Of a stretch of 64,000 nt of DNA, positions 1 through 8,271 are shown in pieces. The stretch comes from Nakamurella alba (lineage in GTDB: Bacteria; Actinomycetota; Actinomycetes; Mycobacteriales; Nakamurellaceae). The notes below the pieces were generated by a model. The model saw only the letters and a list, made by a program, of their open reading frames with translations, did no database searches and had not been told where the DNA came from. Positions within the stretch are counted from its first letter, which is position 1. Every line of letters begins with the position of its first letter. The position numbers and the translations under genes are program-made. The stretch spans positions 430,796 to 494,795 of the forward strand of contig NZ_WLYK01000006.1 of assembly GCF_009707545.1 (NCBI RefSeq). The letters run 5' to 3'.

Positions 1-947
1 AGCAGCTCCCGCCACTGCCGCTCGGTCCGTTCGCGGCCGCCGAGCAGGACCAGCATGTGCAGGTCCAGCAGCCGGGCCGGGTGCGGCCGGGTGTCGTCCG
101 GCACCACCTGCTCCAGCACCAGCAGACGGGCGGCCGGCGAGCCGGTGCGCAGCATCGCCTCGCGCACCCGGCGCAGGATGCGCACGGCGTCGACATCCGG
201 CCAGTCGTGCAGGATCTGGGCCAGCACGTAGGTGTCGCCGCCGACCGGCACCCCGTCGAAGAAGCTGCCGCCCACCCGGGTGGTCCGCTCGCCGACCGGG
301 GCCGCGGCGGTGACCTCGGGCAGGTCGAACCCGATGCCGGCCAGGTGCGGCTGCGCGGTGAGCAGCGTGTGCAGCAGCACCCCGTCCCCGGCCCCGACGT
401 CGACCACGGTGCGGGTGGCCGACCAGTCGAGCGCCAGCAGCGGGAGCAGCCGCATCTCCACCAGCCCGGCCTGGGCGGCGTGGAACCGGGTCGCGTCGTC
501 GGGATGCCCGGCCAGCCAGTCGAAGTACGGCTGGCCGTAGACCTGGTCGAAGGCGGCACCGCCGGTGCGCAGCGCGTGCCCGGCCCCGGACCAGCAGGTG
601 TACGCCTCGTGGTCCATCAGCGCGCACAGGTGCTTGAGCGACCCCGGGGTGTCCGAGCACAGCAACCGGCCACGACCGGTCAGCTCGACCCGGTCCGGCG
701 CGACACCGGTGAGCAGGCCCTCGCTCTCCAGCAGGCCGAGCATGCGGCGCAGCGCATCGGCGTCCACCCCGGCCGCCGTCGCCAGGTCCGGCACCGAGCG
801 CGGGCCGTCGTGCAGCAGGTCCGGGATCCCGGCCTCGGTGATCGCCATGATGCTGCGGGACACGATGTAGCCCATGATCTGTCGGCGCAGCGCGGCGTAC
901 TCGCCGTCCAGGTGCTCGGTCAGTTCGTCGGCCAGCAGCGCGGTCAT
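1..947 (-). CDS. SAM-dependent O-methyltransferase, family 2 type (3' end outside window)
   Basis: The protein begins MTALLADELTEHLDGEY and shows the two-part layout of plant/actinobacterial O-methyltransferases: an N-terminal winged-helix dimerisation domain (about residues 15-100, with IPDLLHDGP and VDADALRRML) followed by a Rossmann SAM-binding domain with the glycine motif VVDVGAGDGVLL. The family transfers methyl from SAM to hydroxyl groups on small aromatic or polyketide molecules. Its ATG overlaps the stop of the upstream heme dioxygenase-like gene in an ATGA, so the two are translationally coupled. About 315 codons are visible and the C-terminus lies beyond the left edge. It is the seventh gene of the biosynthetic operon that starts at 7974 and probably tailors the product. 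Substrate is unknown. Confidence 0.88.
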   Translation of the reverse strand, partial: MTALLADELTEHLDGEYAALRRQIMGYIVSRSIMAITEAGIPDLLHDGPRSVPDLATAAGVDADALRRMLGLLESEGLLTGVAPDRVELTGRGRLLCSDTPGSLKHLCALMDHEAYTCWSGAGHALRTGGAAFDQVYGQPYFDWLAGHPDDATRFHAAQAGLVEMRLLPLLALDWSATRTVVDVGAGDGVLLHTLLTAQPHLAGIGFDLPEVTAAAPVGERTTRVGGSFFDGVPVGGDTYVLAQILHDWPDVDAVRILRRVREAMLRTGSPAARLLVLEQVVPDDTRPHPARLLDLHMLVLLGGRERTERQWREL

Positions 948-2116
948 ACCGGGCACCCCGCCCCCGCGGTGCGGCCGGTCTGCGGGAACAGTGGCTGCAC
1001 CGCCTTCTGCTCCAGGTAGTCGGCACCCTCGGTGCCGCCGGTGCCGCGCACCCGGCCGATCACCTTCAGCGCGATCCCCCAGTGCGTGCGTTTCATCGAC
1101 ACCCAGGCCCGGCCGAGATCCTCAGCTGCGGAACATATCCCGGTGTTCGTATGGTCCCGCAGCGGTGCGGCCGGACCTGCGGCCAGCTGTTCCACCTCGG
1201 CGTAGGCCCGGGACTGGATGGCGCTCCGGCCGTCGGTGGCGCCGCGGATCACCGCGAACGCGTCCTTGGAGATGGTGGTGACCACCCGGTACAGGGCCTT
1301 GGTCGCGTCGAGCCGTGCCGTGGCGTCCTGCAAGGCCGCCATCGCGTCGCCGACCTCGCCCCGGCCGGCCGCGCCGCTCGCCGCCCGCAGCCGCCCCGCC
1401 ACCTGGCGGTAGACACACTCGAAGGCCTGGATGGTGCGGACGAACATGATCTCGTCGTGCACCGTCGTGGTCGGCAGCAGACTCAGGTCGACGGCGAACC
1501 GTACGGAGGACGGGCAGGCCACCAGCACCTCGGCGGCGGCCCGCCGTCCGGTGGCGGCGAGGTCCGGCAGCGCACTGCCCGAGATCCCCTCCGGCAGCAC
1601 CCGGGAGGCCGGGGCGAACCCGGCCGCGGCCTGCAGCGCGTGCACCACGGCGCGCACCCGGGCGCCACGGGCGGGGCTGTCGCCGGCGGTCTCCCAGTGC
1701 CGGATCTCGGTGCGGCACAGGTCCGCCAGCAGGGCCACCACCAGGGTGTCGGTGACGGCGCAGGTCCGCTCGGATCCGGCCGGCTCCACCCCCGGCAGGT
1801 CCTCGAACAACGCGGATCCGAGATAGGAGTCGTAGCCGCCGATCCCGGCGTCCAGGGTCATCGGCAGCCATTGGGCCAGCGGCCAGCCGGAGGCGGCCGC
1901 ACCGGCCTCGGCCGACCGGCAGATGGTGACGTCGGCCTGGTTGCGGCCGACCGCGCGGTAGTGGTCGAGCACCTCGTCGTAGGGGAAGCCGGTGCCGGGC
2001 CGCCAACCGTGCACGGCCGTCCGGGCCCGCTCCCGGGAGCGCGGGCAGCCGCTCGCCCAGCGGTGGTGGTCGACGGCCGGCCCGGTGGGCTCGAGCCGTT
2101 CGAGGGGTTGCGCCAT
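944..2116 (-). CDS. tryptophan 2,3-dioxygenase-superfamily heme protein
   Basis: 390 residues. The C-terminal half matches the tryptophan dioxygenase/PrnB/MarE heme-dependent aromatic oxygenase fold: TVHDEIMFVRTIQAFE carries the distal-pocket His (H220), R291 sits where the substrate-carboxylate Arg of TDO lies, and THWGIALKVIG gives the axial heme ligand (H345), followed by the GTGGTEG turn (358-364). The roughly 200 residues before the HDE motif are much longer than in ordinary TDO and resemble PrnB-type secondary-metabolism members. Expected substrate is an indole or tryptophan derivative, by family. The ATG is chosen because GAGAGAGGTGAT lies just upstream; an in-frame GTG nine bases earlier is less well placed. 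Stop overlaps the methyltransferase start. No kynurenine-pathway gene is nearby, which argues against routine tryptophan degradation. Confidence 0.82.
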   Translation of the reverse strand: MAQPLERLEPTGPAVDHHRWASGCPRSRERARTAVHGWRPGTGFPYDEVLDHYRAVGRNQADVTICRSAEAGAAASGWPLAQWLPMTLDAGIGGYDSYLGSALFEDLPGVEPAGSERTCAVTDTLVVALLADLCRTEIRHWETAGDSPARGARVRAVVHALQAAAGFAPASRVLPEGISGSALPDLAATGRRAAAEVLVACPSSVRFAVDLSLLPTTTVHDEIMFVRTIQAFECVYRQVAGRLRAASGAAGRGEVGDAMAALQDATARLDATKALYRVVTTISKDAFAVIRGATDGRSAIQSRAYAEVEQLAAGPAAPLRDHTNTGICSAAEDLGRAWVSMKRTHWGIALKVIGRVRGTGGTEGADYLEQKAVQPLFPQTGRTAGAGCPV

Positions 2117-2147
2117 GGTGATCACCTCTCTCGTGGTGGGCCCGCGG

Positions 2148-2558
2148 TCAGCGGGCGGCGGCCAGCACCGGCGCCTCGACCGGCCGGATCGCGTGGCGGG
2201 GGCGTGCGGTGCCGCGGTGCACGGTGCTGGTGCGGTGGTCGCACCGGCCGAGCGCGGCCAGCAGCTCGTCGAGAATCAGTTCCGGGCGGCAGGTCTCACC
2301 GCAGGTGAAGGCGTCCAGGAAGAGCGCGTTGCTCTCCGGGTAGGTGTGCACCGAGACGTGCGACTCGCTGAGCAGGTAGATCGCGGTCATCCCGGCCGGT
2401 TCGAACTCCTTGACCTGCATGCCGCACAGGGTGGCGCCGGAGGTGCGGATCCCACGGGCGATGGCACCCAGGATCAGGTCGTGGTCGGCGACCACGTCGT
2501 CCGGGATCCCGCTGATGTCGCTGAGCACGTGTGTACCGCCGAAGGCGAACAGTCCCAT
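2148..2558 (-). CDS. SpeD-like pyruvoyl-dependent decarboxylase proenzyme
   Basis: 136 residues, the size of the short bacterial S-adenosylmethionine decarboxylase proenzymes. The autoprocessing and catalytic residues align in spacing with Thermotoga SpeD: SESHVSVHTYPE holds the serine that becomes the pyruvoyl group (S66) and the processing His (H71), and DAFTCG holds the proton-donating Cys (C86). SpeD normally makes decarboxylated SAM for spermidine synthesis, but some homologues act on ornithine or arginine instead. No aminopropyltransferase (speE) lies nearby and the gene sits inside a biosynthetic operon, so a role in supplying an amine or aminopropyl building block is plausible. Start ATG has GGGAGAG ahead of it; longer upstream reading in this frame overlaps the ATP-grasp gene and is not coding. 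Confidence 0.85.
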   Translation of the reverse strand: MGLFAFGGTHVLSDISGIPDDVVADHDLILGAIARGIRTSGATLCGMQVKEFEPAGMTAIYLLSESHVSVHTYPESNALFLDAFTCGETCRPELILDELLAALGRCDHRTSTVHRGTARPRHAIRPVEAPVLAAAR

Positions 2559-2623
2559 GATGGCTTCTCTCCCGTGTGTGTGTGGTCGTCTGTGGGGTCG
2601 TGCGGGTGGGGTCGTGTGAGGGG

Positions 2624-3820
2624 TCAGACCCAGGTGGTGATGCGGTCGGCGAGGGCGGTGCAGGAACGCAGGTTCTCCCGGACGGTCGCGGCGGTGGGGC
2701 CGTCGACGACGAAACCGAGCAGTTCGTCGGTACTGGCGGTGGCGCCGCGGAAGTCGCGTGGCACCTCGGTCCGGATGCAGAAGTCGCGGACGTATCCGGG
2801 CAGGTCCGGGGTGTCGATGGCGGTGAGGGTGCCGATCCGCGGTGGCACCAGCAGGAACCCGACGCTGCCGGCCGCGGGCACGGTCGGGATGTCCGCGGGC
2901 AGACCGGCCTGGAGCCGGTACCAGACCTGCACCGGGTTGACCCCCAGTCGGTAGGTCAGCGACTCCATGATGTGACCGCCGCCGAGCCGGCAGGCGATCT
3001 CGCAGAACACCAGGGATCCGTCCGGGCGCCGGAACACCTCGAGGTGGAACGGCCCGGCATCGGTGGCCGGCAGCGCGCCGACCACCGCGTGGGCGAAGTC
3101 CACCAGCTGCCGGCACACCGGGTCGGCGGCATCCAGCTGGACACTGCCGAGCGGCGTGCTGTCCTGGAACGACAGGCAGGTGCCCAGGTATTCCGACGGC
3201 AGCGCCAGCACCACCTCGCCACCGCACATGAAACCGTCGACGTGGTGCAGGGTCCCGTCGACGAACTGCTCGACCAGGGTGTCGTCCGGGTCGCGGCCGG
3301 CGGTCTCGGCGAGCAGGTGGCCGATCCCGGTGACCACCTCGATCCCGCGCGAGCCGTAGCTGCGTCGCGGCTTGACCACCCACGGTCCGGGCACCCGGGA
3401 GGCGAAGTCCCGCAGGTGATCCGGGTCGATGTCCCCGGTGTGCCGTGGTACCTCGACCGCCCGGCCTGCCGCCGCCTTCATCACCAGTTTGTCGATGAAG
3501 GCGGTGGCCGCGACGGTGTGCATCCCGGGCAGGCCGAACTCCTCCCGCACCGCGGCGACCCGCAGCACGTCGTCCTCGGTGCCGGAGACGATCCGCGACA
3601 CCCCGCCGTCCCGGCACAGCCTTCGCAGCACCTCGACCGTCTCGTTCGATCCGTAGTCGGCGACGGCGATCACCTCACCCATGGCCCCGCGGTAGCCGTC
3701 CGCCGCTTCCGCGGAGGTGACGAGCACGACGTCGTCGGCGATCTCGGTCAACCAGCTGCCGAGCGGGGTGACGGCGGCCGGGATCCGGTGCGCGATCACC
3801 ACGCGCTCACGCCGGGACAC
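2624..3820 (-). CDS. ATP-grasp ligase (carboxylate-amine ligase type), copy 1
   Basis: 398 residues from GTG, preceded by GGAGGAGG at good spacing and overlapping the MFS gene end by 14 bases. Motifs of the ATP-grasp fold are in order: the lysine/glycine-rich loop WVVKPRRSYGSRGIEVV, the hinge LVEQFVDG, and the metal-binding segment FHLEVFRRPDGSLVFCEIACRLGGG. The family activates a carboxylate as acyl phosphate and joins it to an amine, as in bacilysin- or dapdiamide-type dipeptide formation. The partner carboxylate and amine cannot be told from sequence. A second, only distantly similar ATP-grasp gene starts the operon, so two amide bonds may be made. A 65-base gap separates it from the SpeD-like gene. 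Confidence 0.85.
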   Translation of the reverse strand: MSRRERVVIAHRIPAAVTPLGSWLTEIADDVVLVTSAEAADGYRGAMGEVIAVADYGSNETVEVLRRLCRDGGVSRIVSGTEDDVLRVAAVREEFGLPGMHTVAATAFIDKLVMKAAAGRAVEVPRHTGDIDPDHLRDFASRVPGPWVVKPRRSYGSRGIEVVTGIGHLLAETAGRDPDDTLVEQFVDGTLHHVDGFMCGGEVVLALPSEYLGTCLSFQDSTPLGSVQLDAADPVCRQLVDFAHAVVGALPATDAGPFHLEVFRRPDGSLVFCEIACRLGGGHIMESLTYRLGVNPVQVWYRLQAGLPADIPTVPAAGSVGFLLVPPRIGTLTAIDTPDLPGYVRDFCIRTEVPRDFRGATASTDELLGFVVDGPTAATVRENLRSCTALADRITTWV

Positions 3821-5087
3821 CGGACACCTCCTCCACCCGGTCAGCCGCAGGGTCGCCGGCACCGCGATCCGCGCCGCCCGGTTCCTGTTCGGGTGCCTGC
3901 CGGCGGAGCAGCAGGAACGGCACCGCGACACCGATGGCCAGCGCCATCACCAGGTAGTAGACCGGCGGGACCCCGGTGCCGGTGGTGCCGATCAGCGCGC
4001 CACCGGCCAGTGGGCCGGCGAAGAACCCGACGTACCGGAGTTCGGCGAGACCGAAGTAGGCGCCCTTGTTCTCGGGGGTGGCCAGGTCGTGCACGGCCAT
4101 GTCCGGCAGCGGCAGCAGCAGTCCCTCGCCGACGGTCCAGACCGCCACCCCGACGTACAGCCAGACCGGGGAGACGTCCATCAGCGCGAAGCAGCCGAAG
4201 GCCAGGGCGAAGGCCGCTGCGCCGGTGAACACGAGTGCCCGGTGGCCCAGCCGGGCGGACAGCTTGTCGGCGAGCGGCTGGAAACACAGTGCCAGCACCG
4301 CATTCGCGATGAGCAGGCCGGCGAACAGCGATGCCGTCCGGTCGCCGAAGGTGCTCTGCATGGCGAGCGGCACCATGGACTCCAGCTGGGAGAACACGAA
4401 GAACACCACGGCACCGGCCGCCACCGCGGCGAGCAGCCGGCGGTCGGTCACCGCCCGCCGCAGGGCACCGCCGCCGGGCAGCCCGGCGGCCGGGTCCCGG
4501 GTGAGCGTGTCCGGGAAGTCACCCCGTGAGGTGGCCATCAGTACCAGGTAGCCGGCGAAGAAGGCGGCCGGCACCAGGAAGAACGCCGCCGGGCCGACGT
4601 GGTAGAGCGCGGCACCGATCAGCGGCCCGGCGATCGCCCCGACACACAGGATCATGTACCGCAGCCGGAACACCCGGGCGTCCCCGGAGACCGTGGACAT
4701 CAGGTTCTTGGTGGCCGGTTCGACCAGCAGCCGGGCCACCCCGAGCAGGGCGAAGAGCGTGATCAGCAGCCAGGTCTCGCGGGCCACGGCGAAGGCCCCG
4801 AAGGTCAGCACGTTGAGCACCAGGCCCAGCTGCAGGGTGCGCAGGGCGCCGATCCGGTCGGCCAGCAGGCCGCCGAACACCCCGCCGATGGCGCCGATCA
4901 GCGAGACGCTGCCGACGACCGCGCCGATGGCCGCCGCGCCGAGATCGGTGACCGCCGCGAGGTACAGCGTGCCGAAGGGCATCACGGCGAAGAACGCGAC
5001 CGAGCTGAGCAGCGCGCCGCCGGAGAGCAGACGGGCCGGCCGGGTGGCCGGCAGCAGCGACCGCAGCCCCGATTCCGGTGCCGTCAT
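3807..5087 (-). CDS. MFS transporter, probable product exporter of the biosynthetic cluster
   Basis: 426 residues with about 12 hydrophobic segments. A family-typical loop GGLLADRIGALRTLQLG lies between TM2 and TM3 and a second one, QPLADKLSARLGHR, in the central half. It ends in a charged, Glu/Asp-rich cytoplasmic tail. The layout is that of proton-driven drug or metabolite exporters such as those accompanying dipeptide antibiotic genes. Its ATG overlaps the radical SAM stop by one base (TGATG), and its own end overlaps the ATP-grasp start, so it belongs to the operon. Export of the cluster product, or self-protection, is inferred from position only. Confidence 0.88.
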   Translation of the reverse strand: MTAPESGLRSLLPATRPARLLSGGALLSSVAFFAVMPFGTLYLAAVTDLGAAAIGAVVGSVSLIGAIGGVFGGLLADRIGALRTLQLGLVLNVLTFGAFAVARETWLLITLFALLGVARLLVEPATKNLMSTVSGDARVFRLRYMILCVGAIAGPLIGAALYHVGPAAFFLVPAAFFAGYLVLMATSRGDFPDTLTRDPAAGLPGGGALRRAVTDRRLLAAVAAGAVVFFVFSQLESMVPLAMQSTFGDRTASLFAGLLIANAVLALCFQPLADKLSARLGHRALVFTGAAAFALAFGCFALMDVSPVWLYVGVAVWTVGEGLLLPLPDMAVHDLATPENKGAYFGLAELRYVGFFAGPLAGGALIGTTGTGVPPVYYLVMALAIGVAVPFLLLRRQAPEQEPGGADRGAGDPAADRVEEVSGVPA

Positions 5088-6598
5088 CACACGGCTCCCT
5101 GCAACACCCGGGCGGGCGGCCGGGCCGCGCTGCCGCATCCGGTCCCGCAGGCGGGTGCGCCGGCGGTGCCGCCACCGCCGATCGGCGTGAGCGGCAGCGT
5201 GCGCCGGTCGCCGTCGGTGATGCCCCGGGTGCGGTCCTTGAGCTCGACGAACTCGTCGAGGATCCGCTGGTCGTCCGCCGGGGACAGGTAGTACATCATG
5301 TCGACGTACCAGATCCAGCCGAGTTCGGTGACGCGGTACTCCTTCTCGTCCTCCTCGAGCAGTCCCTCGTCGACCAGTCGACCCAGCTTGTCGACCATCT
5401 CCGCCGGGATGTGCTCCCACGGGATCAGCGACTTCTCGACGAACCCGAAGTACGGCAGCCGCAGCACCAGCCCGCGGGCCCAGGGCAGGTCGTCGGCGAC
5501 GCTCACGTTGATCCGGAAGTCGTCCTCCTCCAGCAGCCGCTTCGTGTAGCTGACCCGGTTCTCGTCGTTCATCACGGTGAACCGGTCGACCTGGGAGATC
5601 GCGCTGGAGCCGAAGCCGATCAGGTCGAGATCGTGGTAGGCCCAGCAGTACTCGTTGTAGATGTTGGTGTAGGCGCGGGAGATGAACTGCGGCTCGCGGA
5701 CGTGCCCCTCCGGCAGCCGCAGGAAGCCGTGGCCGTTGTGCTGCTGCCAGCCGGAGGCGCGCAGGTACTGGTTGAGGTAGATGGTCATCGCCATCTTGTG
5801 CGTGAAGCTCAGCGGCTGCAGGCCTTTCGCCGCGTAGCCGTGGTGCAGCGGTGCCTGGGTGACGATGTTGGTGATCGGGTAGAGCTCCATCGTGCCGGTG
5901 CCGAGCGCCATCGCCTGCTCGATGTCCGAGGAGAACTGCTCGAAGCTCTGCCCGTGCATCCCGTAGATCATGTCCAGGCTGGTCCACTCGAAGTACCGGG
6001 AGAACATCTCGACCGCGGCGTAGGTCTGTTCCACCGAGGCGGTGATGTTGAACAGCCGGCGGTAGGTCGGGTCGAACGACTGGCAGCCGAAACGCACCTT
6101 GTTGACTCCGATGTCGCGCATCGCCGCGCACTTCTCCTCGGTGACGCTTTTCACCTCCACCTCGAAGCAGAACTCGCGCAGTTGGCTCATGTCGAAGTGG
6201 GTGTGGATCGCCTGGCCGATCCGGCGGATCTGGCCGGCCGTCAGGATGCTCGGGCTGCCGCCGCCGAAGAAGATCGCGGTGATCGGCAGTGCGGTGACCG
6301 ATGCGTGCCGGGCCTTGATCGCAACCTCCTTGACCAGGGCCTGCACGTAGGCCTCGACCGCCTCGTCACCGGTGTGCCCGATGCCGCGGTTGAGCGTGCA
6401 GAAGGTGCAGATGGTGTCGCAGAACGGGATGTGGAAGTACAGCGAACGCCCACGGACGTAGGCGGTGTCGACCGAGGTGAACAGCTCGCCGTGGGTGACC
6501 GTGTCCAGGTCCTGGCCCTTCATCGGGTAGAGCCAGTTGTACAGCGGGAGCTGGCTGTCGAACTTCAGCAGGGACTTGCCGGGGACGAGGTTGATCAT
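5087..6598 (-). CDS. HemN-like radical SAM enzyme
   Basis: 503 residues. The 4Fe-4S/SAM motif is FHIPFCDTICTFC (C60, C64, C67; CX3CX2C), preceded by the conserved YFHIPFC seen in HemN/HemW. FFGGGSPS follows, then a TIM barrel and, near the C-terminus, a HemN_C-type winged domain (YFGFVEKSLIP to VTELGWIWYVDMMYYL). HemN relatives are coproporphyrinogen dehydrogenases, HemW heme chaperones or class C radical SAM methyltransferases/cyclopropanases of natural-product pathways; the operon favours the last. The C-terminal tail carries two further cysteines in CGTGC, unusual for HemN. Start ATG overlaps the ATP-grasp stop (ATGA), and the stop overlaps the MFS start. Not necessarily a heme enzyme. Confidence 0.85.
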   Translation of the reverse strand: MINLVPGKSLLKFDSQLPLYNWLYPMKGQDLDTVTHGELFTSVDTAYVRGRSLYFHIPFCDTICTFCTLNRGIGHTGDEAVEAYVQALVKEVAIKARHASVTALPITAIFFGGGSPSILTAGQIRRIGQAIHTHFDMSQLREFCFEVEVKSVTEEKCAAMRDIGVNKVRFGCQSFDPTYRRLFNITASVEQTYAAVEMFSRYFEWTSLDMIYGMHGQSFEQFSSDIEQAMALGTGTMELYPITNIVTQAPLHHGYAAKGLQPLSFTHKMAMTIYLNQYLRASGWQQHNGHGFLRLPEGHVREPQFISRAYTNIYNEYCWAYHDLDLIGFGSSAISQVDRFTVMNDENRVSYTKRLLEEDDFRINVSVADDLPWARGLVLRLPYFGFVEKSLIPWEHIPAEMVDKLGRLVDEGLLEEDEKEYRVTELGWIWYVDMMYYLSPADDQRILDEFVELKDRTRGITDGDRRTLPLTPIGGGGTAGAPACGTGCGSAARPPARVLQGAV

Positions 6599-7974
6599 GA
6601 GATCTCCACCTTCAGGGTGCCGCGGACGCGGTCGAGGACGTCGGTGAGGGTGTGGCGGTCGGGGGCGGACAGCAGGACGGTGGCGACGACGCTGTCCAGC
6701 CCGGTGGTGAGCGGGACCTGTTGTCCCACCTCGTATCCGAGCAGGACCTGCGCCACTCCGGGGATCGCCAGCACGTCGTCGATCCCGTGTACGGCGGTGA
6801 GCAGGCCGGGGCGGTCGTCGTTGCCGATGCAGCAGACGGCCGGTCGGGCGTCGAAGGTGACGGGCCGGGTGAACGCCGCCAGCGCGCCACGGCCGGCGGT
6901 GCCGTCGGCGCACAGCGCCTGGATGGTCGCCTCGAACGGGCGGAGACCCGCGTGCGCGGCCCAGACGTCCGTCATGTGCGCGCCGGGCAGCCGGCTGGCC
7001 GTCTCGATCAGTACCGGACCCGCGGCGCCGAGCTTGATCTCGGTGTGGCTGGGCCCGGTGCGCACACCGAAGGCGTCGATCACCGTGCGTGCGAAGGCCC
7101 AGCCGGCCGCGGCGGCCGGGTCGTCCGGATCCAGCTGCACGACATCCCAGTAGGGCTGGTCGTAGTCGGCACCGTCGGGCCGGCGGTACTCCCAGACGTC
7201 GACCAGCTGGTGCACCCCGTCGACGGTGAAGACGTTGACCGCGAGCTCGCGGCCGCGGACGTACTCCTCGACCAGGTACCGCAGCACCGGGGCGCCGAAC
7301 AGGTCGGTCCCGGTGAGGGCGGCCACCGCACGGTCGGCCGCGGCGGCGTCCGGCAGCAGGGTGACACCGGCCGATCCGGCCCCGGTCGGCGGCTTGAGGA
7401 TCGCCGGGTAACCGAGAGCGTCGGCGGCGGAGCGGATCCCGGCCGCGTGGGTGACCTGGTGGCGGGGCACCCGGATGCCGGATCCGACGGCGCGGCGCCG
7501 CATCTCGGTCTTGTCGCGGCGGGCGCGTGCGGTGGCCGGCAGGTTCCCGGGCAACCCGAGCCGGGCCGCCAGCCGGTCGGCGAAATCGACCGAGGGCTCG
7601 GTGGCGGGCACCACCGCGACCACGTCGGACGGCAGGGAGCGGGCCGCCCGCGGGACGTCCCGGGTGTGCAGGTTGAGCACGGCACCGCGGGTGTACTCCG
7701 GATCGATCGCCCGCAGCACCTCCCGGGGCATCGTGTAGATCGCGACCACCCGGTACCCGCGCTCCCGGGCGGCCCGCTTGAACCCGGCACCGGTGTGCAG
7801 CGGGTCCACCAGCACCACCGTGCCGCGGTCGCGGCGCTGGGCCGGCACCGCGGTGCGGGTGCAGGCGACGGCGCGCGGACCTCGGGGCGGCACCGAGGTG
7901 CTGCCTGCTGTCGCCGCGCGGGCAGTTGTTGCATGGGCAGTTGCCCGGTCTGTCGTCGTGTCTGGACGTGTCAT
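6595..7974 (-). CDS. ATP-grasp ligase, copy 2, first gene of the biosynthetic operon
   Basis: 459 residues. After a roughly 45-residue Ala/Thr/Arg-rich N-terminus, the pre-ATP-grasp Rossmann part begins at GTVVLVDPLHTGAGF. Motifs: YPAILKPPTGAGSAGV (ATP loop), YLVEEYVRGRELAVNVF (hinge) and HTEIKLGAAGPVLIETASR (metal site), where the last Asn/Arg-Gly part is diverged (SRLPGAH). This resembles ATP-grasp amino-acid ligases of antibiotic pathways. Start ATG has a strong GAGAGGAGG ribosome site. It is the promoter-proximal gene, read from the divergent intergenic region, and overlaps the radical SAM gene by ATGA. Confidence 0.85.
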   Translation of the reverse strand: MTRPDTTTDRATAHATTARAATAGSTSVPPRGPRAVACTRTAVPAQRRDRGTVVLVDPLHTGAGFKRAARERGYRVVAIYTMPREVLRAIDPEYTRGAVLNLHTRDVPRAARSLPSDVVAVVPATEPSVDFADRLAARLGLPGNLPATARARRDKTEMRRRAVGSGIRVPRHQVTHAAGIRSAADALGYPAILKPPTGAGSAGVTLLPDAAAADRAVAALTGTDLFGAPVLRYLVEEYVRGRELAVNVFTVDGVHQLVDVWEYRRPDGADYDQPYWDVVQLDPDDPAAAAGWAFARTVIDAFGVRTGPSHTEIKLGAAGPVLIETASRLPGAHMTDVWAAHAGLRPFEATIQALCADGTAGRGALAAFTRPVTFDARPAVCCIGNDDRPGLLTAVHGIDDVLAIPGVAQVLLGYEVGQQVPLTTGLDSVVATVLLSAPDRHTLTDVLDRVRGTLKVEIS

Positions 7975-8013
7975 GTCGGTCGTCCTCCTCTCGGGGACCA
8001 CCTGACCAGCGGC

Positions 8014-8027
8014 GTCCGGCGCCGGAC
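8014..8027. promoter_or_regulatory. perfect 14-base palindrome, candidate operator
   Basis: GTCCGGCGCCGGAC is fully self-complementary and lies 40 bases upstream of the ATG of the first operon gene. A dimeric regulator site is possible. GC-rich palindromes also arise by chance in this genome, so this one alone is weak evidence. Confidence 0.35.
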
Positions 8028-8068
8028 AAGGTCGTCGCCGCAGGATGGCCGGTTCCGGACACGACCTG

Positions 8069-8084
8069 CCGGGAACGTTCCCGG
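8069..8084. promoter_or_regulatory. perfect 16-base palindrome with outer inverted arms, candidate operator
   Basis: CCGGGAACGTTCCCGG reads the same on both strands. It is framed by a second inverted pair, GCCGGTT at 8048-8054 and AACCGGC at 8095-8101. The nested symmetry about 95 bases upstream of the operon start is what a pathway regulator site would look like. No regulator gene is present within the visible part of the cluster; it may lie beyond the left edge. Confidence 0.45.
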
Positions 8085-8271
8085 AGCGGGGCCGAACCGG
8101 CTCTACTGGTCGTGCAGCACCGAGCACCACCCATCACCCACGGCCGATCGCCGGCCACCGATCACGCCGGGTTCCTCGGCACCGCCTGCCGCAGCCCCGG
8201 ACCCTCCCCAACCCCGCAACCCCCGCCGTTCCCCCACCGCCGCTCCACTCCACGACGCGAAGGAAACGATC

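Larger units (their letters stand above)
7975..8271. promoter_or_regulatory. divergent promoter region between the biosynthetic operon and the small peptide gene
   Basis: 297 bases with no credible gene. It separates the leftward seven-gene operon from the rightward peptide gene and so must hold both promoters. The left half (8010-8105) contains two perfect palindromes and flanking inverted arms, listed separately. The right half is C-rich, with few Gs on the plus strand, up to the purine-rich ribosome site of the peptide gene at about 8258-8265. I cannot assign -35/-10 boxes with confidence. Confidence 0.6.

Noticed and set aside
2148..3617. 489-residue minus-strand open frame ending in the SpeD-like sequence
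   Set aside because: Only the last 136 residues have family character and their own ATG and ribosome site; the rest is a frame shadow of the ATP-grasp gene with Arg/Gly/Pro-rich composition.
5078..7153. 691-residue plus-strand open frame
   Set aside because: Antisense shadow of the radical SAM and ATP-grasp genes; no domain, no ribosome site, and typical antisense composition for high-GC DNA.
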